Part shown: piece after piece, positions 11,703-25,219 of the stretch | Position numbering within the stretch: the stretch's first letter is position 1 | How the letters are laid out: each line of letters starts with the position of its first letter | Assembly (NCBI RefSeq): GCF_011386835.1 | Contig: NC_088804.1 | Coordinates: 32,785,549-32,849,548 of the forward strand | Reading direction: 5' to 3' | From: Chrysemys picta bellii | Taxonomy: Eukaryota > Chordata > Testudines > Emydidae | DNA length: 64,000 nucleotides | Program-made: the position numbers and the translations under genes | The notes under the pieces: model-generated | The model's input: only the letters and a program-made list of their open reading frames with translations | The model's database searches: none | Told to the model about the DNA's origin: nothing

Positions 11703-12555
11703 CAGGAGTGGGCAAACTACAGCCCATGGGCCGCATCCAGCCTGCCAGCCATTTTAATCCGGCCCTCAAGCTCCAGCCAGTGAGCAGGGTTGGGGGCCTT
11801 TCAGTGCGGCTACCAGAAGCAGCGATATGTCCCCCACCTCGGGGTCCTACGCATACGGGAGCCGGGGGCTCCGCTCCACATGCTGCCCCATCTGAAGGCG
11901 CCGCCCCCGCAGCTCCCATTGGCTGGGAATCACGGTCAATGGGAGCTGCAGGGGTGGCGCCTGCGGACGGGGCAGCGTGCAGCAGAGCCACCTGCCACGC
12001 CTCCGCATGGGAGCTGGAGGGGGGGACATGACACTGCTTCCAGGAACTGCTTGAGGTAAGCGCCGCCCAGAGCCTGCATCCTGAGCCACCCCCCAGCAAC
12101 CCAGCACCCTGTCCCTGCCCTGATCCCCCTCCTACCCTCTGAACCCCTCAGTCCCAGCCCAGAGCACCCTCCTGCATCCCAAACCTCTCATCCCTGACCC
12201 CACCCCAGAGCCTGCACCTCAGGTGGAGCCCTCACCCCCCATATCCCAGCCCTGATCCCCCTCCCGCCCTCTGAACTCCTCAGTCCCAGCCCAGAGCACC
12301 CTCCTGCACACTAAACCCCTAATCCCCAGCCCCAAGCCAGAGCCTGCACCTCCAGCCAGAGCCCTCACCCCTGCCCGCCCTAGCCCAGACCCCCTCCCAC
12401 ACCCTGAACTCCTCATTTCTGGCCCCACCCCAGAGCCCACACTCCCAGCAAGAGCCCTCACGCACCCCAACCCCAATTTCGTGAGCATTCATGGCCCACC
12501 ATACAATTTCCATACCCAGATGTGGCCCTTGGGCCAAAAAGTTTGCCCACCTCTC
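11703..12555. mobile_element. Non-autonomous hAT element, 853 bp
   Basis: The ends are caggagtgggcaaactac and the inverse of agtttgcccacctctc, typical hAT termini. The insertion is flanked by a perfect 8-bp target duplication, ttctaact, at 11695-11702 and 12556-12563, exactly the duplication length made by hAT transposases. The element is strikingly GC-rich and contains an internal minisatellite (listed separately). Several overlapping open frames on both strands (for example 11692-12099) are by-products of this composition and contain no transposase DDE or BED motif. It is therefore a defective passenger element that required a transposase in trans. Confidence 0.9.
12119..12445. repeat. About 132-bp minisatellite inside the hAT element
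   Basis: A C-rich unit beginning tgatccccct and including cagtcccagcccagagcacc is repeated with a period near 132 bases. Copy starts are at about 12121 and 12253, with a shorter, more diverged third copy from about 12385. The repetition is confined to the hAT element, so it was probably amplified within it before or after insertion. Confidence 0.8.
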
Positions 12556-12563
12556 TTCTAACT

Positions 12564-13339
12564 AAACAGAATGTGGTAGAAAATAAATAAAATACAGGAA
12601 CCAGTGACTAGACAGCTTGTTGTTCTGTTTTTTTTCACATCAGCGATGCTCTACTGTCCTGCAAGTTAGTAAAACCAAGACCACTTGCCATAGCTATAAG
12701 CTATCAATAAAAATTAATGTACCAGAGGGGATTGAAAGAAAAAAATGCACTTAAGTGTTCAGGGCCACCCAGGCATCCTCTGTGAGTGTATTCTGGCAAG
12801 AGAGGTGATATTGCTGCCATGGTCAGCCGTTTAATGCTATTTTTCTAAGTAAATGCCTGTGTGTTCTGATCAAGGGCATTGGCAGTAAACCAGGAGGCTG
12901 TCTTCAGGAAGAGGTGGTGCTGAATGGTATTGAATATTGTGGAACTGGAGGCATTATGGGAGGGTGGTTAAGGACTTCTTTATTGAATTTCGGTTCAAAT
13001 GTAGACATTCCTTGTGAAGTGAAGAGGTATTGTTCAGGGAAAGTGAAGTTGTCTACTTGAAGGAGTTGTTAATTTTAGAGAAAAAGAAAACAAAAATCCC
13101 AGAAGAAACTTCTTTTGTTCTGGGATCGGTATCTGTATGTAGAATAGTAGAGGTCAATAGAAATCATTTAGATCAAATTTGAGCAAAGGAACAATTGACT
13201 GTGGAGCCCATTATAAGAAATCAAAAAGTGATCATTTGATCACTGCCTTCAAACAAGGAAGGAAAGAAGAAGGAAGATTGTTATTAAATGTAAGACTATA
13301 TATTGTATGCAGGGCATCCTATGAACTGGAGTCCCCAAG
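12564..13339. other. Unassigned sequence
   Basis: No gene or repeat that I can recognise lies between the hAT target duplication and the dispersed repeat at 13340. Confidence 0.4.
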
Positions 13340-13475
13340 TAGATGATGTTACTATTATTTATTATTTGTATACCATAGCATCTAGGAGCCCTAAGTCATG
13401 GATTAGGGCCGCACTGTGGTAAGTGTTGTACAAAATTGGTCCCTGCCCCAAAGAGTTTACATTCTAAGTGTGTCT
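13340..13475 (+). repeat. Ancient dispersed repeat fragment
   Basis: The segment tattatttattatttgtat followed by catctaggagccctaagtca and gtccctgccccaaagagttt matches, from memory, a very common old repeat of reptile genomes. A second diverged copy lies at 36923-37010 in the same orientation. It probably represents a SINE-like element, but I cannot name its family with certainty. Confidence 0.55.
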
Positions 13476-14847
13476 GTTGAAAGGAGCTGCTGGCTTTCTG
13501 TCTGGTTTTCAGAACTGGTGTAGATGCTGTAGTTGTGTACAAAGGAAAGTGACAATGGGATATGTTCAGAACAGGTGTAACTCCACTGAAGTCAATGGTT
13601 TTCCATCAGGGAGACCCAATATTTTTAGTCACCCTCTGAGTCTTTCGGCTAATGTACTATATTGCAATTGCAGATTAAGAAAGTGAACTTTAAAAATCGA
13701 TGTCCTGTTCTTTCCTGTGATAATTAAGAGTGTGAAAAAGATTGTTGGCCATTCTAGCCAACAGCAGTTTATACGGACAGGGCAGGAGAACCCCCACCTC
13801 TAGATGGCCTCACAGAACCACAAGCCAGGGCAGTGTATCTGTATTACCCTATTACATTGAAAAGTAGTGGGGTGTCTCCTCTAACAGAACACAACTTGCA
13901 GAGGTGTAGGCCTTTGCTTCTCATCACAGCCTGAAGTACTTCCCATCTACTGTCAGACTCTTTGCCATTGACTTTAACGGCAGAAGTATCAGACCTACTT
14001 GGAGAAACAAATGTTTTAAGACAAGAAAGAGGAATCTTGGGGCTGCTGTGCTGTAAATCTTGCCGTATTAGTTGTTCTTCTGTCTCGTGTATTAATCAGG
14101 TTGGGGTTTGGTAGCATCTGATGACTTATGTGGAAGCTGAAAGTTCTTGGTGCAAAAATAAAAGTCTGTGGTAAGCATGTGATTTTGGAAGCGATCGTCC
14201 TGTTTAACTTACCTTGTCGCTGCCATTCTGCACTCATTCTTTCCTCAGGATGAGTGCTGTATTGAAGTGTTACTATTTATCCATTTATACTTGAAGTAAT
14301 AAAATTACTTTTATTCCGAAAACTCATACAGGGCCAGTTCCTTACCCCAAAGACCTGAAGCCATCATTTGAGACATGACAAATCAGCAACTATAACAAAG
14401 AATGGCTTTGGAGTGGGGGATGGGGGTAATACAGGAGAGGGAGTGCACATTGACAATAGTGAAATGATGTGGCTATTTACCTGTAGGTTTGGTATGTGCC
14501 AGAGAAAGCGTCTGCTGACAGCAGCACACTTGGGCCCTGTGGAACAGCAGTTGGATGGAATCCCTGGTAGCATTTTTAAAATTCAGCTCCTGTTTCCCAG
14601 GACCTGGTAGAGAATGAGGGGAGGAGATTCTACAGGGAAAAATCTCAGCTTTTAACTTTTTTCAGTACTAATCAGAACTCCCGACTCTCCCAACCGGCTC
14701 TTTTTTTTTTTCCAGTAGGCTCTCAATCCTAGAGCTCTGTTCCCCTTTTAATTATACATATCAAAAACGCCTTTGTCATTCTTTCTGGAAGTGGGAAGGA
14801 TGGAAGGATAGAAATAGAATGTACCCTTTGGATGCAAACTTTTTAGG
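13476..14847. other. Unassigned sequence
   Basis: No gene supported. Two short cattgactt-type repeat snippets occur at 13584-13598 and 13965-13980. A T-rich run sits at 14701-14713. The frames at 14016-14610 carry no family signature. Confidence 0.4.
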
Positions 14848-15545
14848 ATGAAGGACTCAGACCCCACCAGGGGCAGTGTGATTAAAACCATAATAAAAGA
14901 ATGTTCTGCAACTACCTGGCTGCACCTAGAGGAAGAGCCAGGTTTAACTGATCATGAAGCCCAACTGGCCAGGAGCAGGCTGGTTAGTAAAAAAGCCCGG
15001 AAGTGGTACAGAGAAGAGTGCTGCAGGCACACAGTCTACAGTCACTCTCTGAGAAGAGAGAGGGGAAAGAATGAGCCCTGAGACCCTAGCCCTGAAACCA
15101 GGATCAACCCAGAGATGTTACAGGGAAGAAAGCTTGAAAGAGGCTGGGTAGGAAGAAACCCAGGAAAACAGCAGCTAGGAGTGGGACTTGTGCAGACTTT
15201 GGCTGCTGGGTACAGGGTCCCTGGGCTGGAACCCAGTGTAGAGGGAGGGCCTGGGTTCCCCTGCCAGCCACTGGGAAAGGGGCACATGACCTGGAGATGT
15301 GAAATGCAAGACCATCTGCAATGGTTGGACTTTGTTACCTTGGAAGGGGAGGACTATATAGTGACCTGGCTGGAGAGATGAGTCATGAAGAGATAGTCCC
15401 CTGAGTCACAGAGTAAGAGAGGGGCCACAGCACAAGCAACAGAGGGAAAGGGGTGCCAGATGGGATGAGAGCTATTTCCCAGACCCAGCCACAAGGAAAC
15501 TCACCCACAGTGAGTCGAACCCGTTCACAATGAGATAAAGAAGAG
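14848..15545. repeat. Unclassified dispersed repeat, about 700 bp
   Basis: A GC-richer block bounded by the AT-rich flanks, from aaggactcagaccccaccag to gtgagtcgaacccgttcaca. I recognise its layout (gactcagacc start; gcctgggttcccctgccagc near 15250; cacccacagtgagtc end) as a repeat seen many times in turtle and crocodilian genomes. Candidate 4-base duplications ATGA lie at both edges, which would fit LTR-type integration, but the ends are not TG...CA. It encodes no recognisable protein; the frames at 14848-15381 are chance. It could be a solo LTR, a non-autonomous LTR element or a DNA element. Confidence 0.5.
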
Positions 15546-18500
15546 GTGGGAGATGTACAGCCTAGATAACATATCTCTGTGGTACAGTCCCACTGTTTTG
15601 AGAACCATCACCTCCTGATAATTGAATTGTTTAAAGTTCTAGTAAATACTGGTTGGTTTTGATCATTTGGAATTATATATTTTCTTATATAGAGTAATCA
15701 GGTGCTTACTGCATTTTCAAAGGGAGAAGTCATATACTTTGTTGTCTTGGAGGGGTCAGCATAATAATAATAATAAAAATGCATCACACATCCAAATACA
15801 CACGTCGCTGGCAATGGATTTGCTGGCACCAGTTCCAGGTAATGTTGCAGATTATAAATAATTGAATAATGTATTTGAAATGCCTCATTCAAATTGTGAT
15901 GTGATCAACATCTAATGGACATTTGGGAGAACCTTTGAGCTTCTACGTTGGGTCTTTCACAATCCAAGGAATACAAAAGAGACCTGCAATCAACTAACTC
16001 CAAGATTTTGAAGAGAAAATAGAAAAAAAATAGTCCAATATAAATCTTTTGTATCTGTGTGGAATACTATATATTCTAACAAAGTTAGTAAACCAGTGAT
16101 TGTCTCAAAGCTACAAAATGTAGGTGCAGATCTAGATTTCAAACATCTCATTCATTCTCTGCTTAACAGAATTTTTTAAAATACCATGTTCAATCTTGTT
16201 CTCAAAGAGAATGAGGCCATTGACTTCAAAGGGGTGAGAATTGGGCCCATTTTCTCTTGTTGTAAGATGAGGAATGGTATTATTAAATTTTGAGGAGAAA
16301 ATAGTCCACCTCCGTCAATGTGAATTAAACAATGTAAGTGCAACACATATTGGGATGGAAATATTAAAAGTAGGACTATGATCTGGTCATTGGTGTTCAT
16401 GACATTTTAACTTTGTGAGAAAAGAGTGTTATGCATTCTTTTTCTTCAGTTCGTTGTGTTTTGGTATCAGTGACAGGGACCCTACTTTGCAAGCCTTTGT
16501 AATCATTTATTATTCTCTCTGGGGGACAGTGTTTACCACTATCTTTTCTTAATTAGTCTTTCTTTACTTCTCTCTTGCGTCATTTGTGTTGTGCTAAAAA
16601 TAGTAACTCAAGTTAACATCTCTACCATGTAAGATTTTTTTTCCCCACTTGAATTTAATCCCCCTTCTTAGTCATTCTTTTTTTTTTTTCTCTTGATACT
16701 TAGGACAGACAAAAGACTTAAATCTCAGAGCTCGTACCTTTCAGACATTAAATTTAATTGCGGGCATTCTGAAAATCCAAGTAAATTATGCCATATGCAC
16801 TGCCATCATCAACCTTCTCAGTAACCTCAGAAAAGTCAAGGAGAATAGTTAGGCAGTTTCTTCCTTTCTAAATGTGTACCAGTTATTTCCTGTTACAACT
16901 GTGTCTTCCTTTCTGTCTTACCTACTAGAGTGGCTTTCTGCTGTTTTCCTTGCTAATGGTAACAGGGTAATTGATTGACTTGCAAGTTTTTACAATAGTT
17001 GTATTCCTTTAAAAAAAATCTCATATTCTTCAAACTTTTTGGAAAATAGTATGAACATATATTCTCCTGAATGATTACCTTTGGCCTACAGATCTGTGAG
17101 AAGAAATCCTGCAGCATCGAGTCCAAAAGACCCTATTTGTTTTAAATTGCCTCCTACATTTCTAGTGATGGAATCCATGATAATTATACGTACAGTCAAT
17201 GGACAGCACCCATGATATTGTTCTTTTAGTCCCTTATTCAAGGAAATATACATTTAATACTTCAGCTAGTTGACATTCTCTCATATTACAACTGTGTTTT
17301 TGACTCTTTCTTTGTAATACTGGCAAACAAAACTTTTATGCTGTTGTGTTTCAGATCTTTAGTCATATGTATTTTGAAGCATTTAATTGTTGGATTTTGT
17401 ATATCTCTCTTAATTGCTCTTCCATATATCTGTAATTTTCTCCAGCATCCTTTCATATATGATTATTGCAAGTCTGATATAACTAATTCAGCTAAAACTC
17501 ATAGGTTGGCATTGATTATAGCCAATGAGTATTTTTGTATGTTTGTATTTAAAAAGAAAAAATGATGCCCAAGGGCGATAGTTCATTAGCTTATAAATAT
17601 AATATAACTTCCTGCATAATTACTAATTATTTTATTATTATTGTAATGCTTTTTGCTTATTTTGCTTTGGATAATTTTCAAAGTACTCTTATTCCCTCTA
17701 GAGATGTCTAAGAGGCAGAATTGCTGGCTGTTAAAGATTTGCCGTCCCACAAGCAGCATACTGAGAGTAACCCCAGGTTATTTATAACTGGATTTTATCT
17801 CAGAAAATTAACTAAAAGAAGATAAACCAAAATTTTAAGGGAAAATGCCTTAAACATCTAATATATTATGCTGTGCTTAAACAGATATTTTAATTTTAAC
17901 AGCTTGTCAAGCCCAGTGGAGCTCTTTTTCTGGTTTTGGGCACAAAATAAGATAACACTTTTTGAATTCCTACAGGAGATCTCCTAACTGTATTTAAAAT
18001 TGAGGTATAAAATATGAAAATATGAGTTTGCAATGTGTGATGTTTAAACTTCACATGTTAATTTAATTGATTTTCCATGTTTGCTAATTCTAAGAGCAGT
18101 AGTACTTCTAAATCTCTCCTTTTAAGAAACAAATACATTTTAAAAAGATGTTGTATTAGCAGGCAATTTACAAGCTGATCTGTTTTCACAAAGTTATGTT
18201 GTGTACTCCTTTCTCTGCCACTGCATCTCATTCCTGACCATCAATGTGTCTGATTCTACCAACACATAAGCATGCGTGCAACGTAATATGCCTGAGTACC
18301 CCCACTGATGTCAGTGTGACTACCCACATGCATACAGTTAGCATATGCGTAAAAGCTTGAAGGAGGAGGGCCTGAGTTTGGTATTCCTGTACTGTGGATG
18401 AATTATGGAGTATTCTTGTGGTACAAACAGAGGGGCCAAATCTGCAAAATACAGGGCACCCTCACTTAAGTTCTAAGCATCTCATATAGAATTGAGATCC

Positions 18501-21500
18501 AATGTGACTGGTTTAAAGTAACAAACTCATTTCATTTCTTATATGAACTATATTTGAACCCATGTCTTGAGAGGTGAAATGTTACTCTGTCAATTTACTG
18601 TTTCACATAGCACCATCATTGAGAATAGTGGATGAAAGACTTTCTTCTATCCAGTCTGCAAGTTAAAAGTATTGCCACATTTTACACAGTACAATAATCA
18701 CTGCCAGTAAGGTCTGTCTTGCATATAAATTGCTTGAGAGAGCAATTTGTAACTATTATTAGTACTTTTTTCTTATTTGTAATAATAATACCTAGCATTA
18801 TTACCTAATAATTATGATGTACAACTGTCTGACATTTGTAGATGGTGAAACTATTAATGATCTCCTCTAGCTTTTGCTTTTAATTATTCACCTACCTGAA
18901 GCAGAATACGGACTGTGAGATTAAGAATGTAGCGTGAATAAGAACAATTGGTTTATCTGAGTGTCATCACGTAGCAGTAAGCTGTTAATGTTTGACTTGT
19001 GTAGGCCTGGATGTCACAAAAGAAGAGACTGGCCTTTTTAGTGTACATTGCTGAATTCCATTTTTATTTTTTTTAACATCCTCTTTGGATTTTTTTCCTC
19101 CAGAGGATTGTAAGCACTGATACTGTATGCATGTGATTTTGGGATCATAGATGAAATGTTGCATCATTTGCCATAGCACAAGAAATAAACTGAGCAGTGG
19201 ATTTAGTAGAAAACTGTATGACAGAGAAAATTACTGATCACACTATGTGCCTTTTTACACTTCTTGCCATTTGTAACTCAAAGAGATGGCTGGAAAATTA
19301 TCCTTCAGGATTGTTCCCTGCCATCTGTATTTTCTTTTCTAAATTATCTAGTCTTATAAATATTCAAATAACATTTGATCAGGATAAAATCTTTCCTTTC
19401 CAGCTCAGTACAAGAACCCACTTTGGCTCTTGAGACCATAACAGTCAGGTAAATTAATATTGATTTGTTAGAAAATACTTTTCACTCTGTCTAAACGTCT
19501 CCTGTACTCTTGAACCAAAATTATGAATTTAAAAGCAGGAAAGTAGTTCTTCACAGTTTTCCCAGTGAAACTAATTATGGGCAAAATTGTGCAAAATGTA
19601 TTGGATGTGTTTTCTAAAATACAGTATATCTAGCAAAAACCCTGGGAGGGAAAAAAGAAAAATAAGTCATTTGCTTACTCATACAGGTTCCAATTCAGAA
19701 GCCCTTAGAATATCTTTAGGAGTGCTTTTTTATCCCCCAGGTCTGCAAATGCACTAATATTTTGTAAAGCAGAATATGAAAACTCTGCAATCTCCGTAGA
19801 GTGTATTGCAGGTTACTCTGCATGAGACAAATGTATGTGTTTTCTCATTGCCTAGTATTATTTATTGGAAAGAATGGTTTCCTTGTTTGAACTAGCAAGA
19901 AATTAGAGAGCTATCAAAATAGACACTCAGTACTGATACAAAACAAGGTTTCCCATTTAGTTGTGTATATTCCAAGTTATGGGTTGCAGAGTAAAATAAA
20001 CCAAACAGATCATCTTAAAAAAATCAAAGGGAATGGTCATCCCCAGCACTTGGAGAGGAGAGGTAACTAACTCTGCAACTTCCTATTGCTGGGGTTTCAT
20101 CTGACTTGCTATGTTGAGAGAGAAAGGGACCATCCCCATCCACAGGGCTTACCTTCTGCAGATACTCAAGACTACCTCGTTGTTGTGGTTTTTTGTGTGT
20201 TCCTCATGGTAGCACAGCTCTTACACAGCCCATTATTCCTTGATGGTCATGCCTTCTGACATTCCGATAGGAAACCAGGGTAAGTTCAGTGGTGTGGGGA
20301 GGTCTCCAAATAAATTAGTGCAATCAGCTTTATCTTACTTGGGAAATCCTGTGAGGTGCAAGAGGAACAACACCTCAGAGTGGTTCTGCTCACTACCAGC
20401 CTGCCCCTCCTTCTTATCACTTCCCCAACCCCAAGATGGCTGGATGCCTCTCTTAGATCAAAGATGGGCACAGGGTATCTTTTAGGATTTGGGATGGTTT
20501 CACCCATGGGAAAAGACAAATGCGTCAAGAGGTCTCCAGCAAAAAAAGCCAAAATGGTACACGCTCCTCTCATCATCATCTTTGCCTGTGTACGCTGTGT
20601 ATGGTGGTTTTAATTAATCTAAGTCTTCGGCAATGAACATAAGACATAAGCCACTTTTCCTCCTTTAAACTATATGCAAATTATCATTTTAATTTGACCA
20701 AGACTTTCTAAACATAAGGGTTTGCCAAAATTCATGAAAAAGCATGAAGTAAAACACTACAATAAAAAAGGAAATGTCATTTGGTTTTCCTGATAGATGC
20801 TGAGTTCTCTCCATATATGTGCACAACGGGTTTTGCTGAGTGAGCTAGGACACTATCTCTTTAAATGTTTAACAGTAATTGGTTCATGTCCTGGTGTTCA
20901 TTGAAAATCCTAGACATTTCATGTAAAATCTTCTTAATGAGGGGATGAATTTTTCATTCACATTAGAAAGCTCACTCTGACAAACAATTTCTAAATAAAA
21001 CTTTGGCGACATGACATCCCATATTGGACTTGACAAAGAGGACAGGTGCATTAGAATAAAACTGTATGGCGATCCTTCAAGCTGTCAGCCATGAATATTT
21101 TATTTCTTAATGAATCATCTTTGTGAAATGAACTTTCTTGTTGTAGTGTCAGTGCCATTTACAACAAAAAACCTGCTCCTTTTAAAAGGTGAACTTAAAG
21201 ATGCTGATGCCTGCATAAAATGCTTAACCCTAGCTGAGGTATTCTGTAAATTTAATACAGTTTTTTCCTTAACTGTTTGAAATATAGACTTGCAATAGCC
21301 AGCATGACTGTGTTCAACACAACCTTTTAAAGGTGTTGCGTTTTTTGTTAACAAAGCCAGGATTCAAGATAGATTATCAATAATGTTGATCCTTTTTGAA
21401 ATTAGACCTGATATGAAAAGTCACAGCAGGCTTCCCTAATTACTGTTTTTCTTTTTTTTTTTCTTTTTTAAAAAATAAAATAAATTAATGTAGCACCTCT

Positions 21501-24500
21501 GGATGGTGCCAGATTAACAGCCCCAGAGACCGAGGATCTTTGTTTAGCAAAAGCAGAGGTGTAGTATGGGCAGCAGGAGTTCAAAGTACAGTACTCCTTA
21601 TTGTTGTGCCTTGATACATAGGGACCACCACAAGGGGTAAGGTGATTTTTCAGTCTCTGGACTGGTCCTGTCCTTGGCCCTTTTCTCAAAACTGTCTGTG
21701 CCACAGGGGTTGTGAAATGGGGACATCCTTTCCATGAGAATGCACCCAGACCACCCCGACATTTTACATTGGCCCTCATGGAACAGGTTTGTTATACTAC
21801 CAACTTTATTCCATATATGAGGTCCTAGAGGTGAACCGAAAAGAACAGCTATAAAACTATACCAGTCTCCTAAGCATCCAATCAACTTGTTTCAATATTT
21901 TAACAGAAAACAGATGTCAGATCAATTTATTCTTTCTCAAATTCTTTAAGTATAGTAAACTGGAGTTTACTGTTTATGCTGTTCCACATTCATTGACTTG
22001 CTTAAAAAGCATATGTATTTTGAAATTTTGCTTGACTTCAACTCTGTGGAGAAAGTTACTACTTATACTGATATTTTTAGAAGTGGTTTCCACTTGACTG
22101 CAAGCCACTAAAATTATCTTGAGTCAATTTAATTTATAATACATTGCATATTTTTTGGCTCAGAGATTGGATGTTGTTTGCTGGCTATCTACCCGTATTA
22201 GTGTCTTTTGTGGAATCTACTTCACAGCATCTGTCAAGATCAGACCCAGAATTTGTCAGTGAACTCTGTAGATTTATTAGATGATATTATATATTATTGG
22301 CCACCTCCTGTTTTCGTAGTCCCTGGGTAGGTAGATTATATTCTCTCTTGTCCCTCCAAACCCCCTAAAGCCCAATCCAGAGCTCTTTAAAATCAGCAGA
22401 GAGATTGTAATTGATTTCATCAGGAGTAGGCCTGGGCCTCTAGTCCTAAAACTTCCAGCTATCTCCCATCTCAGCCACTCCTGCAGAGCCCCTCCCAGTG
22501 TTCCAGGTTCTGCCCTTCCCCATCAGGCTTTTCTTGGTATGTCAACACTTCTCCCCCTGGGCTCTACAAGCGAAAGTAATGACCTGATTTACACTCATTG
22601 ACTTCAATGGGATTAGGATTAGGCCTCCAAGTACATTTTCAAAATTGTAGTGCTACTCCTCGCACTTACCCCAGTGATGCACTGGTGGAGTTTGTATTTC
22701 CTTCTTCTGCAGCTGCTGCTTTATCTGTTGCATGTGATAGTTGATGAGCTGCCTACCATGGGCTTCCTGGGGAAATCTAGTGTAGAATAGAATGATTAAG
22801 TATCTCCACCCTCAAAGTGATACGTGAAGTGGACCTCAAAGACTGAAGGTTTTGATTGCTTCATCAGAAAATGTGAAGATCTTAAACTTTAAGGCCCCAA
22901 TCTTGAAACCTGCTTCTTGTAGATGAATCCCTATGCATGCCCATGCTCCCATTGTCTCAAATGGGATCTGCATAGATGCGAGAGTCCGACCGTTCAGAGC
23001 TTGGGCCTACGATGTAACCAAATGGTTTCTACAATATTTTAAAAACAGCAATAATAATCATTATTACATGTAAAATCATCTGAAATTAGTAAAATCAGAG
23101 GATGATATTCTGGCTCTGTTGAAGTCAATGACAAAACTCCCATTGAATTCAGGGCAAGGTTTCACGCACAGGCTTTGGCCTTTAAATATATTCTTGTCCT
23201 GAAAAGAAGTATTGTATTCTACCATATCATTGAAATGATCCAATCCTGTGATGCGTATACACTGAGGAGTCCCACGGATTTAAATGGGAATTTCACATAT
23301 GTAGCAATTGCAGGAGAGGGGGGAAATATGACAGATTTATCTTAATCTTCATTCATATATGTAATCATAATTCCTGCTGCTTTGAGCTTTCTAGCTCTCA
23401 CCTCAAAATTAGTAGACTGTCTTTTTGATCTCAGGATATCCTTTCTTCTGTTTCTAGTTTTATGTTTATTTAAATACACTTTCTCAACAGCCCTGCAAGG
23501 TCTAATCAAATAAATTTTAAAAGATTGTACTTTATTAAATTATTTTTATAATGAGTTCCTATTACCAGCGAATACAGAGTTAAAAAGGTGATATCACTAA
23601 AAGTAATTATCATAAGGCATGCTGGACTGGTAGAAGTGAGTGGATCTTAATCAATAGCAATATGATTACACCTATGCAGCAATTATAAATTATTTAAAAC
23701 AGTACCCCTAGGTTACTGACTAGTTGCCTTTAAATTAAATTCTCTGTCAATAATTGATGCAAAGAATTAATGTGAGAACACCTTCAGTTACTGAAACTTT
23801 TTAAGGTGGTATAAAATATTGAACTGTTGCCTGTCATTAGCAGCAATTCTGTCTCTTTTGTGTAACATCCTTCTTTACTGAATTGGTCGAGAAGGACCTC
23901 CAGAGCATGAAAAATGACTAATGATTCTGAATGCAAGGTTTTTTCTTCTTCTAAGGACATTGACACTGTGAAATGTAAATTTCATATGTGAGAGGGAGTA
24001 GAGGCTAATGATAGGGAGATATCTCTGAGCCAGTTTGGCTATTAAATTAGTAAGCAGAATAGTTTCTTGGTGTGTTTTTATGACTTTTAGATCAGAGGAT
24101 TAAAAAAATAGAGTTGAGGATTTAAAAATACAGTGTTCAGCAATGTTTAGAAACATGCTGATGTGTTATGGGCCCCAGTTTTCACACCATGAATAGTCAT
24201 GAACACCCAATCATGGGTGGGAGTGATGAAATTATTTATAAACTGCATCCTTTCTGCATATTTTTATTTTTTATAGCCTGCAGTCTAGGGTTTTGTTGCT
24301 GCTGTCACAGACACCATCTTGCACCTTAATTTCACTTCTCTCAAAGGGGGAAAAAGGAAATTAATCAGTTGCAATATTAGAAACATCAGTGATTACAGCA
24401 CAAGGGTTTGTTCCAACTTTCACTGAAGCCAGTTGTAATCTCACCATAGACTTCAGTGGGAGTTGAATCAAGCCTCAATTGCACAGACTAGTGTTTGTGA

Positions 24501-25025
24501 GTGTTGCCTTCAAATTTCATGATTTTCTCTTGATAAGCACCTTTTTTGTCCCATTGAATATAAAGGAGGTACTTTGCCTCTAGTATTTGCTTGGTCCCAG
24601 GGTGAATCTTGCGAGATTGTGTGTCCAGGATAAATGTCTGGCCTCTCATTGTTGCACAGTATGTTTTTCCTGTTAGAGAGCACTCTCCTGCCTAAATATT
24701 TCAAACATCATTCATGGTACCTCTAAAAGCCCCAGCACAACCCATACATCTCTCTTGCCCTGCCTCACAAAATTTCAGCAACTTTCCATGCAGATCTCCA
24801 TGCCTTATAGTTCTGTTGTTTTGTTTGGTGGGAGGAATTACTCTCCTCCTTTAACTGGTACCTGTTCTGTATTTTCAGATTTTAAAGGTGTCAGACATTA
24901 CAATAAATATAAGGCTGCTTCAAATAAAGGCTCTGTGAGGAGCCTGCATTGGTGTTTTTTAAAACATAATAAAACCACTAAGAATTACAATTTGTATTAG
25001 CCAAAGTAAGAATAATAATTAGAAT
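15546..25025. other. Long unassigned stretch, 9.5 kb
   Basis: No gene supported. It contains an ATA microsatellite at 15761-15775 and several short fragments of the dispersed cattgacttcaatgg repeat (16217-16231, 22596-22611, 23118-23153, 24445-24460). It also has related snippets near 18290-18375 and 22870-23000. Between about 16400 and 20000 there is essentially no recognisable transposon, and AT content is high. A weak, old-looking repeat block may lie at 21490-21780. None of the frames of 60-103 codons resembles a known family. Confidence 0.45.
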
Positions 25026-25219
25026 TAATGGAGATATCCCATCTCCTAGAACTGGAAAGGACCTTGACAGGTCATTGAGTCTAGCCCCCTGCCTTCACTA
25101 GCAGGATCAAGTACTTATTTTGCCCCAGATCCCCAAGTGGCCCTCTCAAGGATTGAACTCACAACCCTGGGTTTAGCAGGCCAATGCTCAAACCACTGAG
25201 CTATCCCTCCCTCCCCCCA
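25026..25219 (-). mobile_element. Cry I-type tRNA-derived SINE
   Basis: A nearly complete polIII SINE on the minus strand. Read in its own direction it starts with a run of G followed by gagggatagctcagtggttt (tRNA-like A-box region), then cccagggttgtgagttcaat (B-box region). A tRNA-unrelated body (cttgagagggccacttgggg) and a tail (gactcaatgacctgtcaagg, tccagttctaggagatggga) follow. The layout fits the tRNA-Lys-derived tortoise polIII/SINE (Cry I) of cryptodiran turtles. Its tail closely resembles the 3' end of CR1, as seen in the CR1 fragment at 40292-40473, consistent with mobilisation by CR1 reverse transcriptase. Target duplications are not evident. This element is the strongest taxonomic marker in the window. 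Confidence 0.85.
25150..25203 (-). promoter_or_regulatory. Internal polIII promoter (A and B boxes) of the SINE
   Basis: On the minus strand the A box is tagctcagtggtt (25191-25203) and the B box gagttcaatcc (25150-25160), about 30 bases apart. Both are close to the tRNA consensus. They show the tRNA ancestry of the SINE; whether this copy is transcribed cannot be told. Confidence 0.75.

Noticed and set aside
11692..12099. 135-codon alanine/proline-rich frame
   Set aside because: It starts inside the hAT element and has opposing frames on both strands; produced by GC-rich sequence without transposase motifs.
21468..21885. Overlapping minus-strand frames of 95-103 codons
   Set aside because: No recognisable domain; region may be an old repeat.
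25026..25219. A genuine tRNA gene
   Set aside because: The A and B boxes are present, but the sequence continues into a CR1-like tail and lacks a proper acceptor stem, so it is a SINE.
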